A DNA stretch of 53,286 nucleotides from SIG714 sp964638675 (GTDB lineage Bacteria > Bacillota > Clostridia > Oscillospirales > CAG-272): positions 1 to 53,286 of the forward strand of contig CAZXAU010000016.1 in the NCBI GenBank assembly GCA_964638675.1, in the 5' to 3' direction. Position 1 is the first letter of the stretch. Each line of letters opens with the position of its first letter. Below, piece by piece: positions 14,987-22,953 of this stretch. The position numbers and the translations under genes are program-made. The notes below the pieces were generated by a model, which saw only the letters and a program-made list of their open reading frames with translations, did no database searches and was not told where the DNA came from.

Positions 14987-17329
14987 TCACTCTCCGACAA
15001 GCAGTGTTTGCGGAGTGATTTTTTTAATTTTGAGCGAGAGAAGGCATATAAGTAAGAATGAGATCAATACAAGTGCAATGCCTGCGGCTGTAATAAATAG
15101 TACGGGAATGCGGAAAGTGCATTTCACAATTCCGATTTCGCTTAAAAACAATGCGGTAAGAGGATTTATGACAAAACAGCTTACTGTAATTCCAATGAAT
15201 AAGGAGAGAAATATTGCAGGCATAAACGAAAGTGCAGTTTGTAGGATCAGCTGTTTTGTAATGTAGCCTATTGATTTGAGAATTCCGTAATCATGCTTTT
15301 TTTTGTTGAACATTGTTCGCACAAGAACAAAAAGCACAAATGCGACTATTATTACCGAAAATACAATCACAGCAATGACGATGGCAGTCATCAAAGAAAC
15401 ATAGACGCCCCCAATGCTGCCGATCTCTGCGGCGACATTCACTGCCACCACGATATTGTCTTCATATTTTTCTTTGATCTGAGAGTTGAATTCATCAATA
15501 TCCACACCGCTCTTCAGGTTAATATAATAGCTCAAAGACGATAGTGTTTCGAGTCTCTCATATCCCTGTCTTGTCAGAAGGCAATCTCTGCCGAGGTAGT
15601 TTGACAGCTGTGTGAATCCGCATATCAGATATTTTTCTGTTTTTCCGTTTAGCGTTATTTCAATCTCGTTACCGATCTCAAGGCGGTTTTCTTTTGCATA
15701 TTTTGCGGCTACGGCAATTTCATTGTCATATTTCGGGAATCTTCCGCAATAGACGACATTTTGGTTATTCACCTTTGAAAAATCATCGCACATCGTTGCC
15801 ATAAGCTCAGAGCCGTTTTTATGTATAACGAATGCCGATGTTTGCAAATATATTTTATCCACATTTTTGTCGCTTTCCATATCGTCTATGAACTCTTTCT
15901 CTATTTCGCCGGAAATACCGATACAACTGTCGGTTGTTTCCCCCACTATGAGATTCAAAAATGGTGTCATGTCAGAAATAAAATTCTCGAACATCAGTCC
16001 CGAAAAAACTACGATGAGCGATAAAACAAGCATTGTAATGCAGATCGTGATATTTTGCTTTACATTCGAAAATGTTGTTTTAAGGGCGAGTGCAAGATTC
16101 AGGGGAGCTTTGGTTTTTTCAAGCGGAATGTAATTGCGTTTAAAATTATGAGTGTGTATCCCCGAACGCAGTGCAGCAATAGGCTCTGTTTTTCTGATTC
16201 TGTGCGATGACAGCAATGCCGTGAGTGCAACACTCCCCTCGAGAATAACAATTGAAATTATAAACGGAAACGGCAGGAAAGTTATTTTGTACGGAATTCC
16301 GGTTTGAGAGATCATCATGGTGTTGATAAACGGAAACAGCAGATACGAAAGAATTGTTCCCAAAACAGCCGAAGCCGTCGACAGACATGAAAACTGCAAT
16401 ATTATTGAGGCGACAAGTTGGTTCGATGTATATCCGATAGCTTTCATCGCACCGAGATTTTGTATGTTGACCTGTGTATAATTGATGATATTTGACGCAA
16501 TTACCACAAGTGTGATGAGCAACACTAAGAATGCCATAGCACTTATAATACCCGAGCATACCATTTGGGAAATATATCTTGACTGCGAAACTAAGTTATA
16601 ACAGTTACTGTTCATTTCGATATTTGGGAATCGTTCGGAAATTATTGTTTTGATTGATGCTTCATAGCTTTGATTATCTGATCTATCTCTCAGACGTAAA
16701 GAGCAGAGAGTTGACGGAATAACATGACCGGAATTAATGAGTTCGTCATATTTATCGCTTGTCAGAATTATCTGAATCATTCCGCAATTGTGAGAACCTA
16801 TCATCACGCTGTTGAAAAAACCGCAGACTGTATATTTCATACGATTATTGCCGCTTGAGAACTCAATCGTTTTTCCTATATCTATTTCATCCGATTTGTA
16901 TAGGATCGGAAGATATACGCCGCTTTTAATGTTGCCATGCTCAACGATTTCAGCCTTTCCGACTTTGCGTGTCAGTGCATTGTCCTTCTCGGTAAATACC
17001 AACGGATTGCTTATTTCACTGCCGTTATAAGGAAAAGTTCCGTACATATTGATACAGTTGTCCAATTGGAAATCTGAAACCGAGCTGTCATTTTTGAGTG
17101 TATTTGACAGAAAATCAGACAGTTCATCATTATTTGCATATATCGACAAAGTGACATGCTCTGAATTCAATTTGTCGTGATACCTGTCGAAATTCGCCTT
17201 ATAATCGGTTGAAAGCATGAGTGCGATATTTAAAAGCAGAGAGGCAATCAGTATCAGTACCACTGTTGATGCTGTCTGGGCCTTCGTCTTTCGCATATCG
17301 GAACGTGTAATGATAAATAATTTATTCAT
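14987..17329 (-). CDS. FtsX-like ABC transporter permease (MacB/Bce-type)
   Basis: This is a roughly 780-residue permease. One membrane helix near the N-terminus (~20-40) precedes a large extracellular domain. Three further helices follow (~250-390; FtsX block with INYTQVNIQNLGAMKAIGYT), then another TM plus extracellular segment and a final three-helix FtsX block with KKHDYGILKSIGYITKQLI. Two FtsX domains per chain fit one of the large single-permease exporters that pair with LolD-like ATPases. The frame extends upstream to 17431, but that part is a translated intergenic repeat (17330-17436). The real start is ATG at 17329 (MNKLFIITRSDMRKTKAQ). It is the last gene after the response regulator, sensor kinase and ATPase, suggesting induction by an envelope-active compound. 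Confidence 0.88.
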   Translation of the reverse strand: MNKLFIITRSDMRKTKAQTASTVVLILIASLLLNIALMLSTDYKANFDRYHDKLNSEHVTLSIYANNDELSDFLSNTLKNDSSVSDFQLDNCINMYGTFPYNGSEISNPLVFTEKDNALTRKVGKAEIVEHGNIKSGVYLPILYKSDEIDIGKTIEFSSGNNRMKYTVCGFFNSVMIGSHNCGMIQIILTSDKYDELINSGHVIPSTLCSLRLRDRSDNQSYEASIKTIISERFPNIEMNSNCYNLVSQSRYISQMVCSGIISAMAFLVLLITLVVIASNIINYTQVNIQNLGAMKAIGYTSNQLVASIILQFSCLSTASAVLGTILSYLLFPFINTMMISQTGIPYKITFLPFPFIISIVILEGSVALTALLSSHRIRKTEPIAALRSGIHTHNFKRNYIPLEKTKAPLNLALALKTTFSNVKQNITICITMLVLSLIVVFSGLMFENFISDMTPFLNLIVGETTDSCIGISGEIEKEFIDDMESDKNVDKIYLQTSAFVIHKNGSELMATMCDDFSKVNNQNVVYCGRFPKYDNEIAVAAKYAKENRLEIGNEIEITLNGKTEKYLICGFTQLSNYLGRDCLLTRQGYERLETLSSLSYYINLKSGVDIDEFNSQIKEKYEDNIVVAVNVAAEIGSIGGVYVSLMTAIVIAVIVFSVIIVAFVLFVLVRTMFNKKKHDYGILKSIGYITKQLILQTALSFMPAIFLSLFIGITVSCFVINPLTALFLSEIGIVKCTFRIPVLFITAAGIALVLISFLLICLLSLKIKKITPQTLLVGE

Positions 17330-17436
17330 TTTTATGACTATGGCTTTCGCACTGCGAAAGCTTCCTTTCTTTCGGAATTGGGGCTGATTTTGCGGAGCAA
17401 AATCTCTGCTGGTGACGGTGGCGAAAGCCACAAAAC
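17330..17436 (-). repeat. Dispersed ~100-bp repeat, copy A
   Basis: Read on the minus strand it begins GTTTTGTGGCTTTCGC and ends GCGAAAGCCATAGTCATAAAA directly before the permease ATG. Internally it has TTTTGC-TCC-GCAAAA, then the Shine-Dalgarno-like AAAGGAA, then GCTTTCGC-AGT-GCGAAAGC. It is about 80 percent identical by eye to copy B at 35223-35328 on the plus strand, and near-identical over the last 60 nt. It separates the ATPase from its permease. Confidence 0.85.
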
Positions 17437-17461
17437 GCGTCTGAAAAATTTATTTTCCATA

Positions 17462-18223
17462 CTACCACCCCATCTCCTTGAGAAATGACGAGAGATTATC
17501 ATATCTTTGATCGTCATCATGCGAATATTTTCCGATCTTGCATTCTCCGACTATTGAACCGTCCTTTAAGTATAGAATTCGATTTCCCCGCAATGCCGAT
17601 CGTATATCGTGTGTTACCATAACCACGCTTTGACCTTGCTCGTTGAATTTTGAAATAGTATTCAGCACATCCAGTCCTGTTTTACTGTTGAGTGCCCCTG
17701 TAGGCTCATCTGCAAAAATTATCTCCGGGGAATTGATAAGGGCGCGGACAATGCCTACCCTCTGTGCTTCTCCCCCTGAGATTTGAGCAGGAAATTTGCA
17801 AAGCGTTTCCTCACTGATGTCTACTGCTTCAAAAAGCTCTCTTGCCTTTCTGATTATTGATTTTTTATCCTTGCTTACAAGAAGACCTGCCGACAGAACA
17901 TTATCCATTACGCTCATTGAGTCTATAAGATAAATTTGCTGGAATACAAATCCGCAATGATTACGTCTGAAAAAAGCAAGCTTATCGGGATTTAATTTTG
18001 ATATCAGCGTATCATTGAATGTGATTTTTCCGAGAGTCGGGGTGTCCATGCCCGAGAGTGCATATAAAAGTGTTGATTTTCCCGCTCCGCTTGCACCCAT
18101 TATAACAGTGAAATCACCTCTGTATAGTTCAAGATCTATATTTTTGAGAACATGCTGCTGGTGTCCTGCGTTTGAAAATGTTTTGCATAATTTTTCGGTT
18201 TTCAGTATTATTTCTTCTTTCAT
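17462..18223 (-). CDS. ABC transporter ATP-binding protein (LolD/MacB type)
   Basis: This 253-residue ATPase has Walker A GASGAGKS (43-50), Q-loop VFQQ (93-96), signature ISGGE (148-152), Walker B IIFADE (168-173) and His205 (VTHD). The ADEPTGALNS motif after Walker B is diagnostic of the LolD/MacB/BceA family that pairs with FtsX-like permeases. It couples ATP hydrolysis to the mechanical action of the following permease. The expected tight ATPase-permease junction is interrupted by repeat copy A. Start is ATG at 18223. AAAGGAG lies 15 nt upstream, a rather long spacing, with GAAGAG closer. Confidence 0.92.
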   Translation of the reverse strand: MKEEIILKTEKLCKTFSNAGHQQHVLKNIDLELYRGDFTVIMGASGAGKSTLLYALSGMDTPTLGKITFNDTLISKLNPDKLAFFRRNHCGFVFQQIYLIDSMSVMDNVLSAGLLVSKDKKSIIRKARELFEAVDISEETLCKFPAQISGGEAQRVGIVRALINSPEIIFADEPTGALNSKTGLDVLNTISKFNEQGQSVVMVTHDIRSALRGNRILYLKDGSIVGECKIGKYSHDDDQRYDNLSSFLKEMGW

Positions 18224-18329
18224 CTCTTCGTCCGAATACTCCTTTTGACCGTATAAGTGTTTTTTACTCTTGCCGTAATATCATACATTTTCGAATCTTA
18301 AATTTCTTTAAGGATTTCTTATACCATTC

Positions 18330-19595
18330 TTAATTATTAAAAACAATCATCAATTTTACAGTGATCTTCAAGCCGTTTTTACCGTTTTCCACGGTTAGTT
18401 CACCCTTCATTTCCTTCATAAAATAGTCCGAAATATAAAGACCTAATCCTGCCCCTTCGGTGTTTACCGCATTTTTACCACGTTTGAATTTCTCTTTGAT
18501 AAGCAACAGCTCTTCGTTTGTGACGCCTCCTCCGAAATCTTCAATAACAATGCAGATATATTCCCCGATTACCTTTAATTTCACAATAATATCTGTTGCT
18601 GCGTATTTATATGAGTTTGCGAAAATATTGTCAAAGACTTGTTGGAGTCTCAGTGAGTCGGCATAAAGTTTATATTCCGGGATATCGGGAATAACGGCAC
18701 GGTGCAGGTAATCAGCATTTTCGAGCAGTTTTTTAATCTGCTTGCTGTAAATAACGGTAGGCGATACGGTAAGCTGTTGCAATTCTTCAAGAGTTGCCGT
18801 GAATAAATTGCTGACAAGTGTATTTATCTGATCAGCCTTGATAATTATACGCGTATAGTTTGCCCGGTCTTCTGACTTTGTACAAACTGCAAGACCGACC
18901 TCAGAAAGGGCCTTAATACTTGCTATCGGTGTTTTAATGTCGTGTGAAAGCTTTGCAACAAGCTCCTTTTTACTTGCATTTGCCCTTGCCTGTGAAATTT
19001 GTGCTTTCTTAAGTTCACTTCGCATAATATCAAAGCTTTCAGTGAATGCTCCAAACAAATTATGCCTGTCCATTTCAAGAGGAATATCGAGATTGCCACC
19101 TGCGATTCGCAGTGCAAAGCCTTCCAGCTTGCGAAAGGGCTTAATAATAACAAAATATACATACACGGCATATGCAGTACATAAACATAAGGTCAGGAAG
19201 ATTGCTGCCGAAATAAATAAGACAATTGTCTGTTTTTTTGTTTGTATCAGATTGCCGCTGTTGTTATAAATTATAACCTTTCCGACGATTGCATTGTCAA
19301 TTTCTATATCAAGTATACTGTCCCTGTGCGCTATTGCCCTATTTATATCTTCGCTAAGCCCATCTCGTGTTTTGTAAATGATATCTTCCTGTATGTCAAT
19401 TACAACATAATCGAGTGCGGTTGAATTTATATGAGAGTCAATATTATTGAAATCTTTTTCAAGTGTCTTTACGATTTCATTTACTGCAACCGTGTCCTGT
19501 GAAAGGTCGGTCGTTTGAAACGCGAAAACCGCAAGAACGATTATCTCAGCAGAAAACACAATACAAAGAAGGGAAATAAAAAGTTTGTTTTTCAT
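18330..19595 (-). CDS. Two-component sensor histidine kinase
   Basis: This is a roughly 421-residue kinase. One membrane helix (~6-26), a ~95-residue extracellular sensor region and a second helix (~123-150) lead into a HAMP segment (IKPFRKLEGFALRIAGGNLDIPLE), a HisKA domain with His218 (AKLSHDIKTPIASIKALSEV) and a HATPase domain. The last carries N-box NIFANSYKYA, GGGVTNEE and GLGLYISDY. It should phosphorylate the regulator encoded just upstream. The start could be either of two adjacent ATGs (19598 or 19595), both served by TGGAG. The extracellular loop size differs from the tiny-loop BceS sensors, so it may sense its ligand directly. Confidence 0.92.
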   Translation of the reverse strand: MKNKLFISLLCIVFSAEIIVLAVFAFQTTDLSQDTVAVNEIVKTLEKDFNNIDSHINSTALDYVVIDIQEDIIYKTRDGLSEDINRAIAHRDSILDIEIDNAIVGKVIIYNNSGNLIQTKKQTIVLFISAAIFLTLCLCTAYAVYVYFVIIKPFRKLEGFALRIAGGNLDIPLEMDRHNLFGAFTESFDIMRSELKKAQISQARANASKKELVAKLSHDIKTPIASIKALSEVGLAVCTKSEDRANYTRIIIKADQINTLVSNLFTATLEELQQLTVSPTVIYSKQIKKLLENADYLHRAVIPDIPEYKLYADSLRLQQVFDNIFANSYKYAATDIIVKLKVIGEYICIVIEDFGGGVTNEELLLIKEKFKRGKNAVNTEGAGLGLYISDYFMKEMKGELTVENGKNGLKITVKLMIVFNN

Positions 19596-19713
19596 CATAA
19601 TCTCCATTCCGTAGCCAAATCGGCGGCATAAATCTTTGAGAAAATTCCCTGAGGCTGTTCAGCGAATTGGGCGAGAAACAAACAAGGTTCTCCATGCAGG
19701 TAAAACATATTTT

Positions 19714-20391
19714 TCACGCTCCTCCCGTGAATATATATCCGTCACCCCACACCGTCAGAATATACTCCGGCGAGTTCGGATTTTTTTCTATTGCTTCACG
19801 CAGTTTTCTGACATGGACATTCAGAGTTCCGTCGCCAGTAAATTTATCCTTCCATACTTTTTCAAAAAGCTCTTGTTTTGTAACTACTCTTCCTTTATTT
19901 TCAATAAGATACGACAGCAGTCTGAATTCAAGTGATGTGAGCCTGACAGCTTTGCCGTTTACCGTAATTTGTTTTGATTCAAAATTTACAATCAGATTTT
20001 CGTCACGGTATTCCTTGAGAGTATTCTGTCCGTAACGCTTCAGCACCGCTTTGACCTTGGCGAGCAGTACTCCGAGTGAATAAGGCTTTTGGATATAATC
20101 ATCACCGCCGATATTGAGTGCAATGATCTTATCGTCGTCGCTCGTTCTTGCCGAAATGAAAAGTATAGGAATATTTGTATGCTTTCGTAATTCCTCACAT
20201 AAGTCAAATCCGCTCCCGTCACCGAGATTGATATCTAGCAAGATCAGCTCGGCGGTATTGTCTGCGAAAAAGCTGCGGCAAGAGTCGACGCTGTAAACCG
20301 AATATGTTTTCACGCCGAAAATATTGAAATATTCGGCTGTACTGTCTGCAAGAATTTGCTCATCGTCAATAATAAGACAATTATATTTCAT
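19714..20391 (-). CDS. OmpR/PhoB-family response regulator
   Basis: This 225-residue regulator has an N-terminal receiver with acidic pair DDE (9-11), phosphoacceptor Asp53 (ILLDINLGDGSG), Ser/Thr and Lys switch residues (ISA, YIQKPYS), and a C-terminal winged helix (LTSLEFRLLSYLIENKGRVVTKQELFEKVW...LNVHVRKLREAIE). ATG at 20391 is preferred over 20421: AGAGGT sits 8 nt upstream and the protein then begins MKYNCLIIDDE, as the family does. It heads the operon regulator-kinase-ATPase-permease. A TATAAT at 20449-20454 suggests its promoter. Confidence 0.93.
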   Translation of the reverse strand: MKYNCLIIDDEQILADSTAEYFNIFGVKTYSVYSVDSCRSFFADNTAELILLDINLGDGSGFDLCEELRKHTNIPILFISARTSDDDKIIALNIGGDDYIQKPYSLGVLLAKVKAVLKRYGQNTLKEYRDENLIVNFESKQITVNGKAVRLTSLEFRLLSYLIENKGRVVTKQELFEKVWKDKFTGDGTLNVHVRKLREAIEKNPNSPEYILTVWGDGYIFTGGA

Positions 20392-20511
20392 TGATTCTAA
20401 CCTCTGTATCTGTTGCATCATTGTTAGACCGTAAAATTACTATTTTATATTATACAGCCTTTGAATGCTCCAATCTTTAAATATTTCTTAAAACAATTAT
20501 AATTATAAAGA

Positions 20512-20546
20512 AAAAAGCTCTCCGGAAGATCCGCATGAGAGCTTTT
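20512..20546 (-). terminator. Terminator of acpP
   Basis: AAAAGCTCTC and GAGAGCTTTT pair with an internal CGGATCTTCCG stem. On the minus strand the hairpin is followed by TTTTTTCTTT, about 30 nt after the acpP stop. Confidence 0.8.
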
Positions 20547-20576
20547 GCCTTTGAAATAAGGCAGATATGTGATATC

Positions 20577-20804
20577 TTATTTTACGTTTTGTTCAAGATA
20601 TTCGACGATATCCTTTGGTGTTTTGAAGTTCACAATTGCTTCATCGGGAACCGTTACGCCGAATTCCTGTTCGATAGTCATTGATATCTCAACAACATCG
20701 AGAGAGTCAGCTCCGAGGTTTTCCATGATATGTGAATCCTCTGAAATTTTTGATTTGTCTATCTGAAGCTGTTTTGAGAGTATATCCACTACTTTTTCGT
20801 ACAT
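20577..20804 (-). CDS. acpP: Acyl carrier protein
   Basis: This 75-residue acidic protein has the phosphopantetheine site DSLD; the modified serine is Ser34 (LGADSLDVVEISMTIEQEF). It carries growing acyl chains in fatty acid synthesis in the cytoplasm. Length and sequence are canonical. Start is ATG at 20804 with CGGAGG upstream. It stands alone, not in a fab cluster, with its own promoter (20841-20869) and terminator. Confidence 0.96.
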   Translation of the reverse strand: MYEKVVDILSKQLQIDKSKISEDSHIMENLGADSLDVVEISMTIEQEFGVTVPDEAIVNFKTPKDIVEYLEQNVK

Positions 20805-20840
20805 CAGATTATCCTCCGTATTTTTTATTAACGCATGTGA

Positions 20841-20869
20841 ATTATAGCATAATTTTATTTACTTTGCAA
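20841..20869 (-). promoter_or_regulatory. Promoter of acpP
   Basis: On the minus strand TTGCAA (20864-20869), a 17-bp spacer and TATAAT (20841-20846) lie 37 bp upstream of the start codon. Confidence 0.8.
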
Positions 20870-20952
20870 GGGTTTTTTGAAAAACAGGCGTTTTGCCTAA
20901 TAAGAAGTTGTTTTTTTAATGCAATTAGTATAATTATACAGATATTCTTTTA

Positions 20953-22614
20953 CTAATCTGTGAGTAATACAGTAATATCTTCTTTCATGACCTCCCATCT
21001 TGATGTCATCCAGCTCATGAGAAAGTCTATGTGTGCATCGTAGTCATCAAGCATCGTGGACGCACTTGAACTCACATACTTGTGATAATTTACGCCCCAA
21101 AGTCCCCAGAGTTCATGATTTCTGTTTGCCGCAGCTTCGAGCTTGTACCCCATTGAGACGGTTTTCTCAATAAGCTCGTTTACCAATGGATCAATTTCAT
21201 TCATACGTTCTACGACAAGGTCTATGAACCATTCTCTGCGTGTAAGACTCTGGAACCATTGATTTCCGCTTGAAGTCTGCGTTATAAATCCGTAAAACGA
21301 AACTGCATGGTAGTATGTTCCGAAACCGAAGTCAAAATCCCATGGAGCGGTGAGCTGTAATTTTTCACCCGGTGCTTTGCTCATAAAAAAGCTTGCTGTG
21401 TTGACATCTACATCTTTTGTGAATTCCGATATAATAAACATATCAACAAACGAACGTATATCTACAAGCTCTTCAATATCCTCCTGAACACCCGATTCGA
21501 TTGCCGCATGGACTTTTTCGATATATTCTTTTATAAATTCAAACTGTTTTGCCGCAATCTCCGGATCTTCCGACAGATCGCTTTTGATTACCCATTCTCT
21601 CGCGTTGCTTTCATACGGAGCATATCCGTCTATGTAAAAATAATCGACCCCTTCGATTGCATCCCCAGAATTTCCCCTCATGTCGAGCTCAATGAGGAAT
21701 CCGTTGTCGGGAAGCTCGGTGTTGTCGTCAACCTCGACTCTGTCGGATGCGACCTCAATTAATTCGGTGACCATATATACTCCGCGATAGACGCCGTTTA
21801 TATAAACGTCTGCCCATGTACATTCGCTTGAGTAGGAAATTCCGTCGAGCATGCTCCCAAGAGTGTATCCCAACCAGTTTCTCAGCAGCGATGCATCGAA
21901 TTTACAGGAATTGAGGACCCAGTCTCTGTTTTTTGAATCACCTATACCGAGGAATTTCTGCGATTCATCAAGCTTCAGGCGATAAGAATTTTTGCTTTCG
22001 TATGATTCCTGAGATGCACTCGCATTCCATGAGGAATTTCCTCTTCCTCTGATCTTTGTAGTGAAGACTCCGTCATGCTTTCCGTTTTTTGTGCCTTCAA
22101 CTTTGATCGTGGCTGTTTCATATACTTTACTGAGTATCGGATTACCGGTATCTGTTGTGATATTGATTACCGGTATCGGGAAATCGTCGATATGACGCAC
22201 GAAAATGGCGGTTATGTATGTCGGATTTACGGTTATTACATCGGCTGATCTTGTGGCATCCGTAACTCCGTCGCTCCATTTGAGAAAATCATATCCCTCG
22301 TTTGCGACCGCAGTTACCTCACTTGACGGCTGTTTTCCACGAAGAGTCTGCTTGGCTTCTCCTTCAATAGTACCTGCGTTTTCAATATTTACAGTATAAT
22401 AGAGCTCGCGCTTTGCACCGAGATATTCGCCCAACACTTGCGTCGGCTTGGAATCGGTAGCCGGAGCCGTTGTTGCGGTAATATCAGGTGTACTGCTTTG
22501 AGTAATTTCGCTCGACACAGGTGTTTGTGTTGTCGTCGTGTTGCAGGAGACTGTGGATATCAACACTGTTAAAAGTGCGACGGTAAGCAAACATTTTTTC
22601 ATTTTTTCTTTCAT
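20953..22614 (-). CDS. CotH kinase family lipoprotein
   Basis: This is a roughly 553-residue exported protein with a lipobox at Cys24 (STVSC) and a Thr/Ser/Pro linker. A small bacterial-repeat (InlB-like) domain follows (YTVNIENAGTIEGEA...NEGYDFLKWSDG...YITAIFVRH, ~60-145), then a CotH domain (~155-540). CotH landmarks are TKIRGRGNSSW, KNSYRLKLDES, LRNWLGYTL, DVYINGVYRGVYMVTE and the acidic motif APWDFDFGFG. It is better conserved than the CotH domain at 7.6-10.5 kb. ATG at 22614 is favoured over 22638 because it gives a normal signal peptide. Its promoter (22788-22815) is divergent from that of the first C1 protease. It probably phosphorylates secreted or surface proteins. Confidence 0.9.
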   Translation of the reverse strand: MKEKMKKCLLTVALLTVLISTVSCNTTTTQTPVSSEITQSSTPDITATTAPATDSKPTQVLGEYLGAKRELYYTVNIENAGTIEGEAKQTLRGKQPSSEVTAVANEGYDFLKWSDGVTDATRSADVITVNPTYITAIFVRHIDDFPIPVINITTDTGNPILSKVYETATIKVEGTKNGKHDGVFTTKIRGRGNSSWNASASQESYESKNSYRLKLDESQKFLGIGDSKNRDWVLNSCKFDASLLRNWLGYTLGSMLDGISYSSECTWADVYINGVYRGVYMVTELIEVASDRVEVDDNTELPDNGFLIELDMRGNSGDAIEGVDYFYIDGYAPYESNAREWVIKSDLSEDPEIAAKQFEFIKEYIEKVHAAIESGVQEDIEELVDIRSFVDMFIISEFTKDVDVNTASFFMSKAPGEKLQLTAPWDFDFGFGTYYHAVSFYGFITQTSSGNQWFQSLTRREWFIDLVVERMNEIDPLVNELIEKTVSMGYKLEAAANRNHELWGLWGVNYHKYVSSSASTMLDDYDAHIDFLMSWMTSRWEVMKEDITVLLTD

Positions 22615-22787
22615 TTTTATTCCATACCTTTCATACATCGCTTTTCATACATTATGAAATACCTGCAGATCATGTTGCTGTTGATGGCAGTTTTTCTGTA
22701 AAATACAAGATCCGGTCTGATAAGCTCTGAAAGAAACAGGGAATGTCAGACATTTTACTATACATGTATATTGCGATGAACGCATAT

Positions 22788-22815
22788 ATTATACCATTTT
22801 AATCGAATATGTCAA
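22788..22815 (-). promoter_or_regulatory. Promoter of the CotH lipoprotein gene
   Basis: On the minus strand a perfect TTGACA (22810-22815), a 16-bp spacer and TATAAT (22788-22793). It gives a 5' UTR of roughly 165 nt. Confidence 0.75.
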
Positions 22816-22883
22816 CCCATTTTCTCATTTTTTTTAAAAATCAATTGTTTATAAAAAAAATAAAAACAATTTTTTATTTTTTG

Positions 22884-22912
22884 TTGACTTTTATCAAATG
22901 ATGTTGTAAAAT
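22884..22912 (+). promoter_or_regulatory. Promoter of the first C1 protease
   Basis: TTGACT (22884-22889), a 17-bp spacer and TAAAAT (22907-22912). The short leader then holds a hairpin CGGTG-TTGCAGT-CACCG (22921-22937) just before the ribosome site. Confidence 0.7.
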
Positions 22913-22953
22913 ATATAATACGGTGTTGCAGTCACCGTGGAAAGGTGAATATT

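Noticed and set aside
17330..17431. N-terminal extension of the FtsX permease (34 residues)
   Set aside because: This is the translated dispersed repeat; the same peptide-like sequence appears upstream of maf. The family-like start is ATG at 17329.
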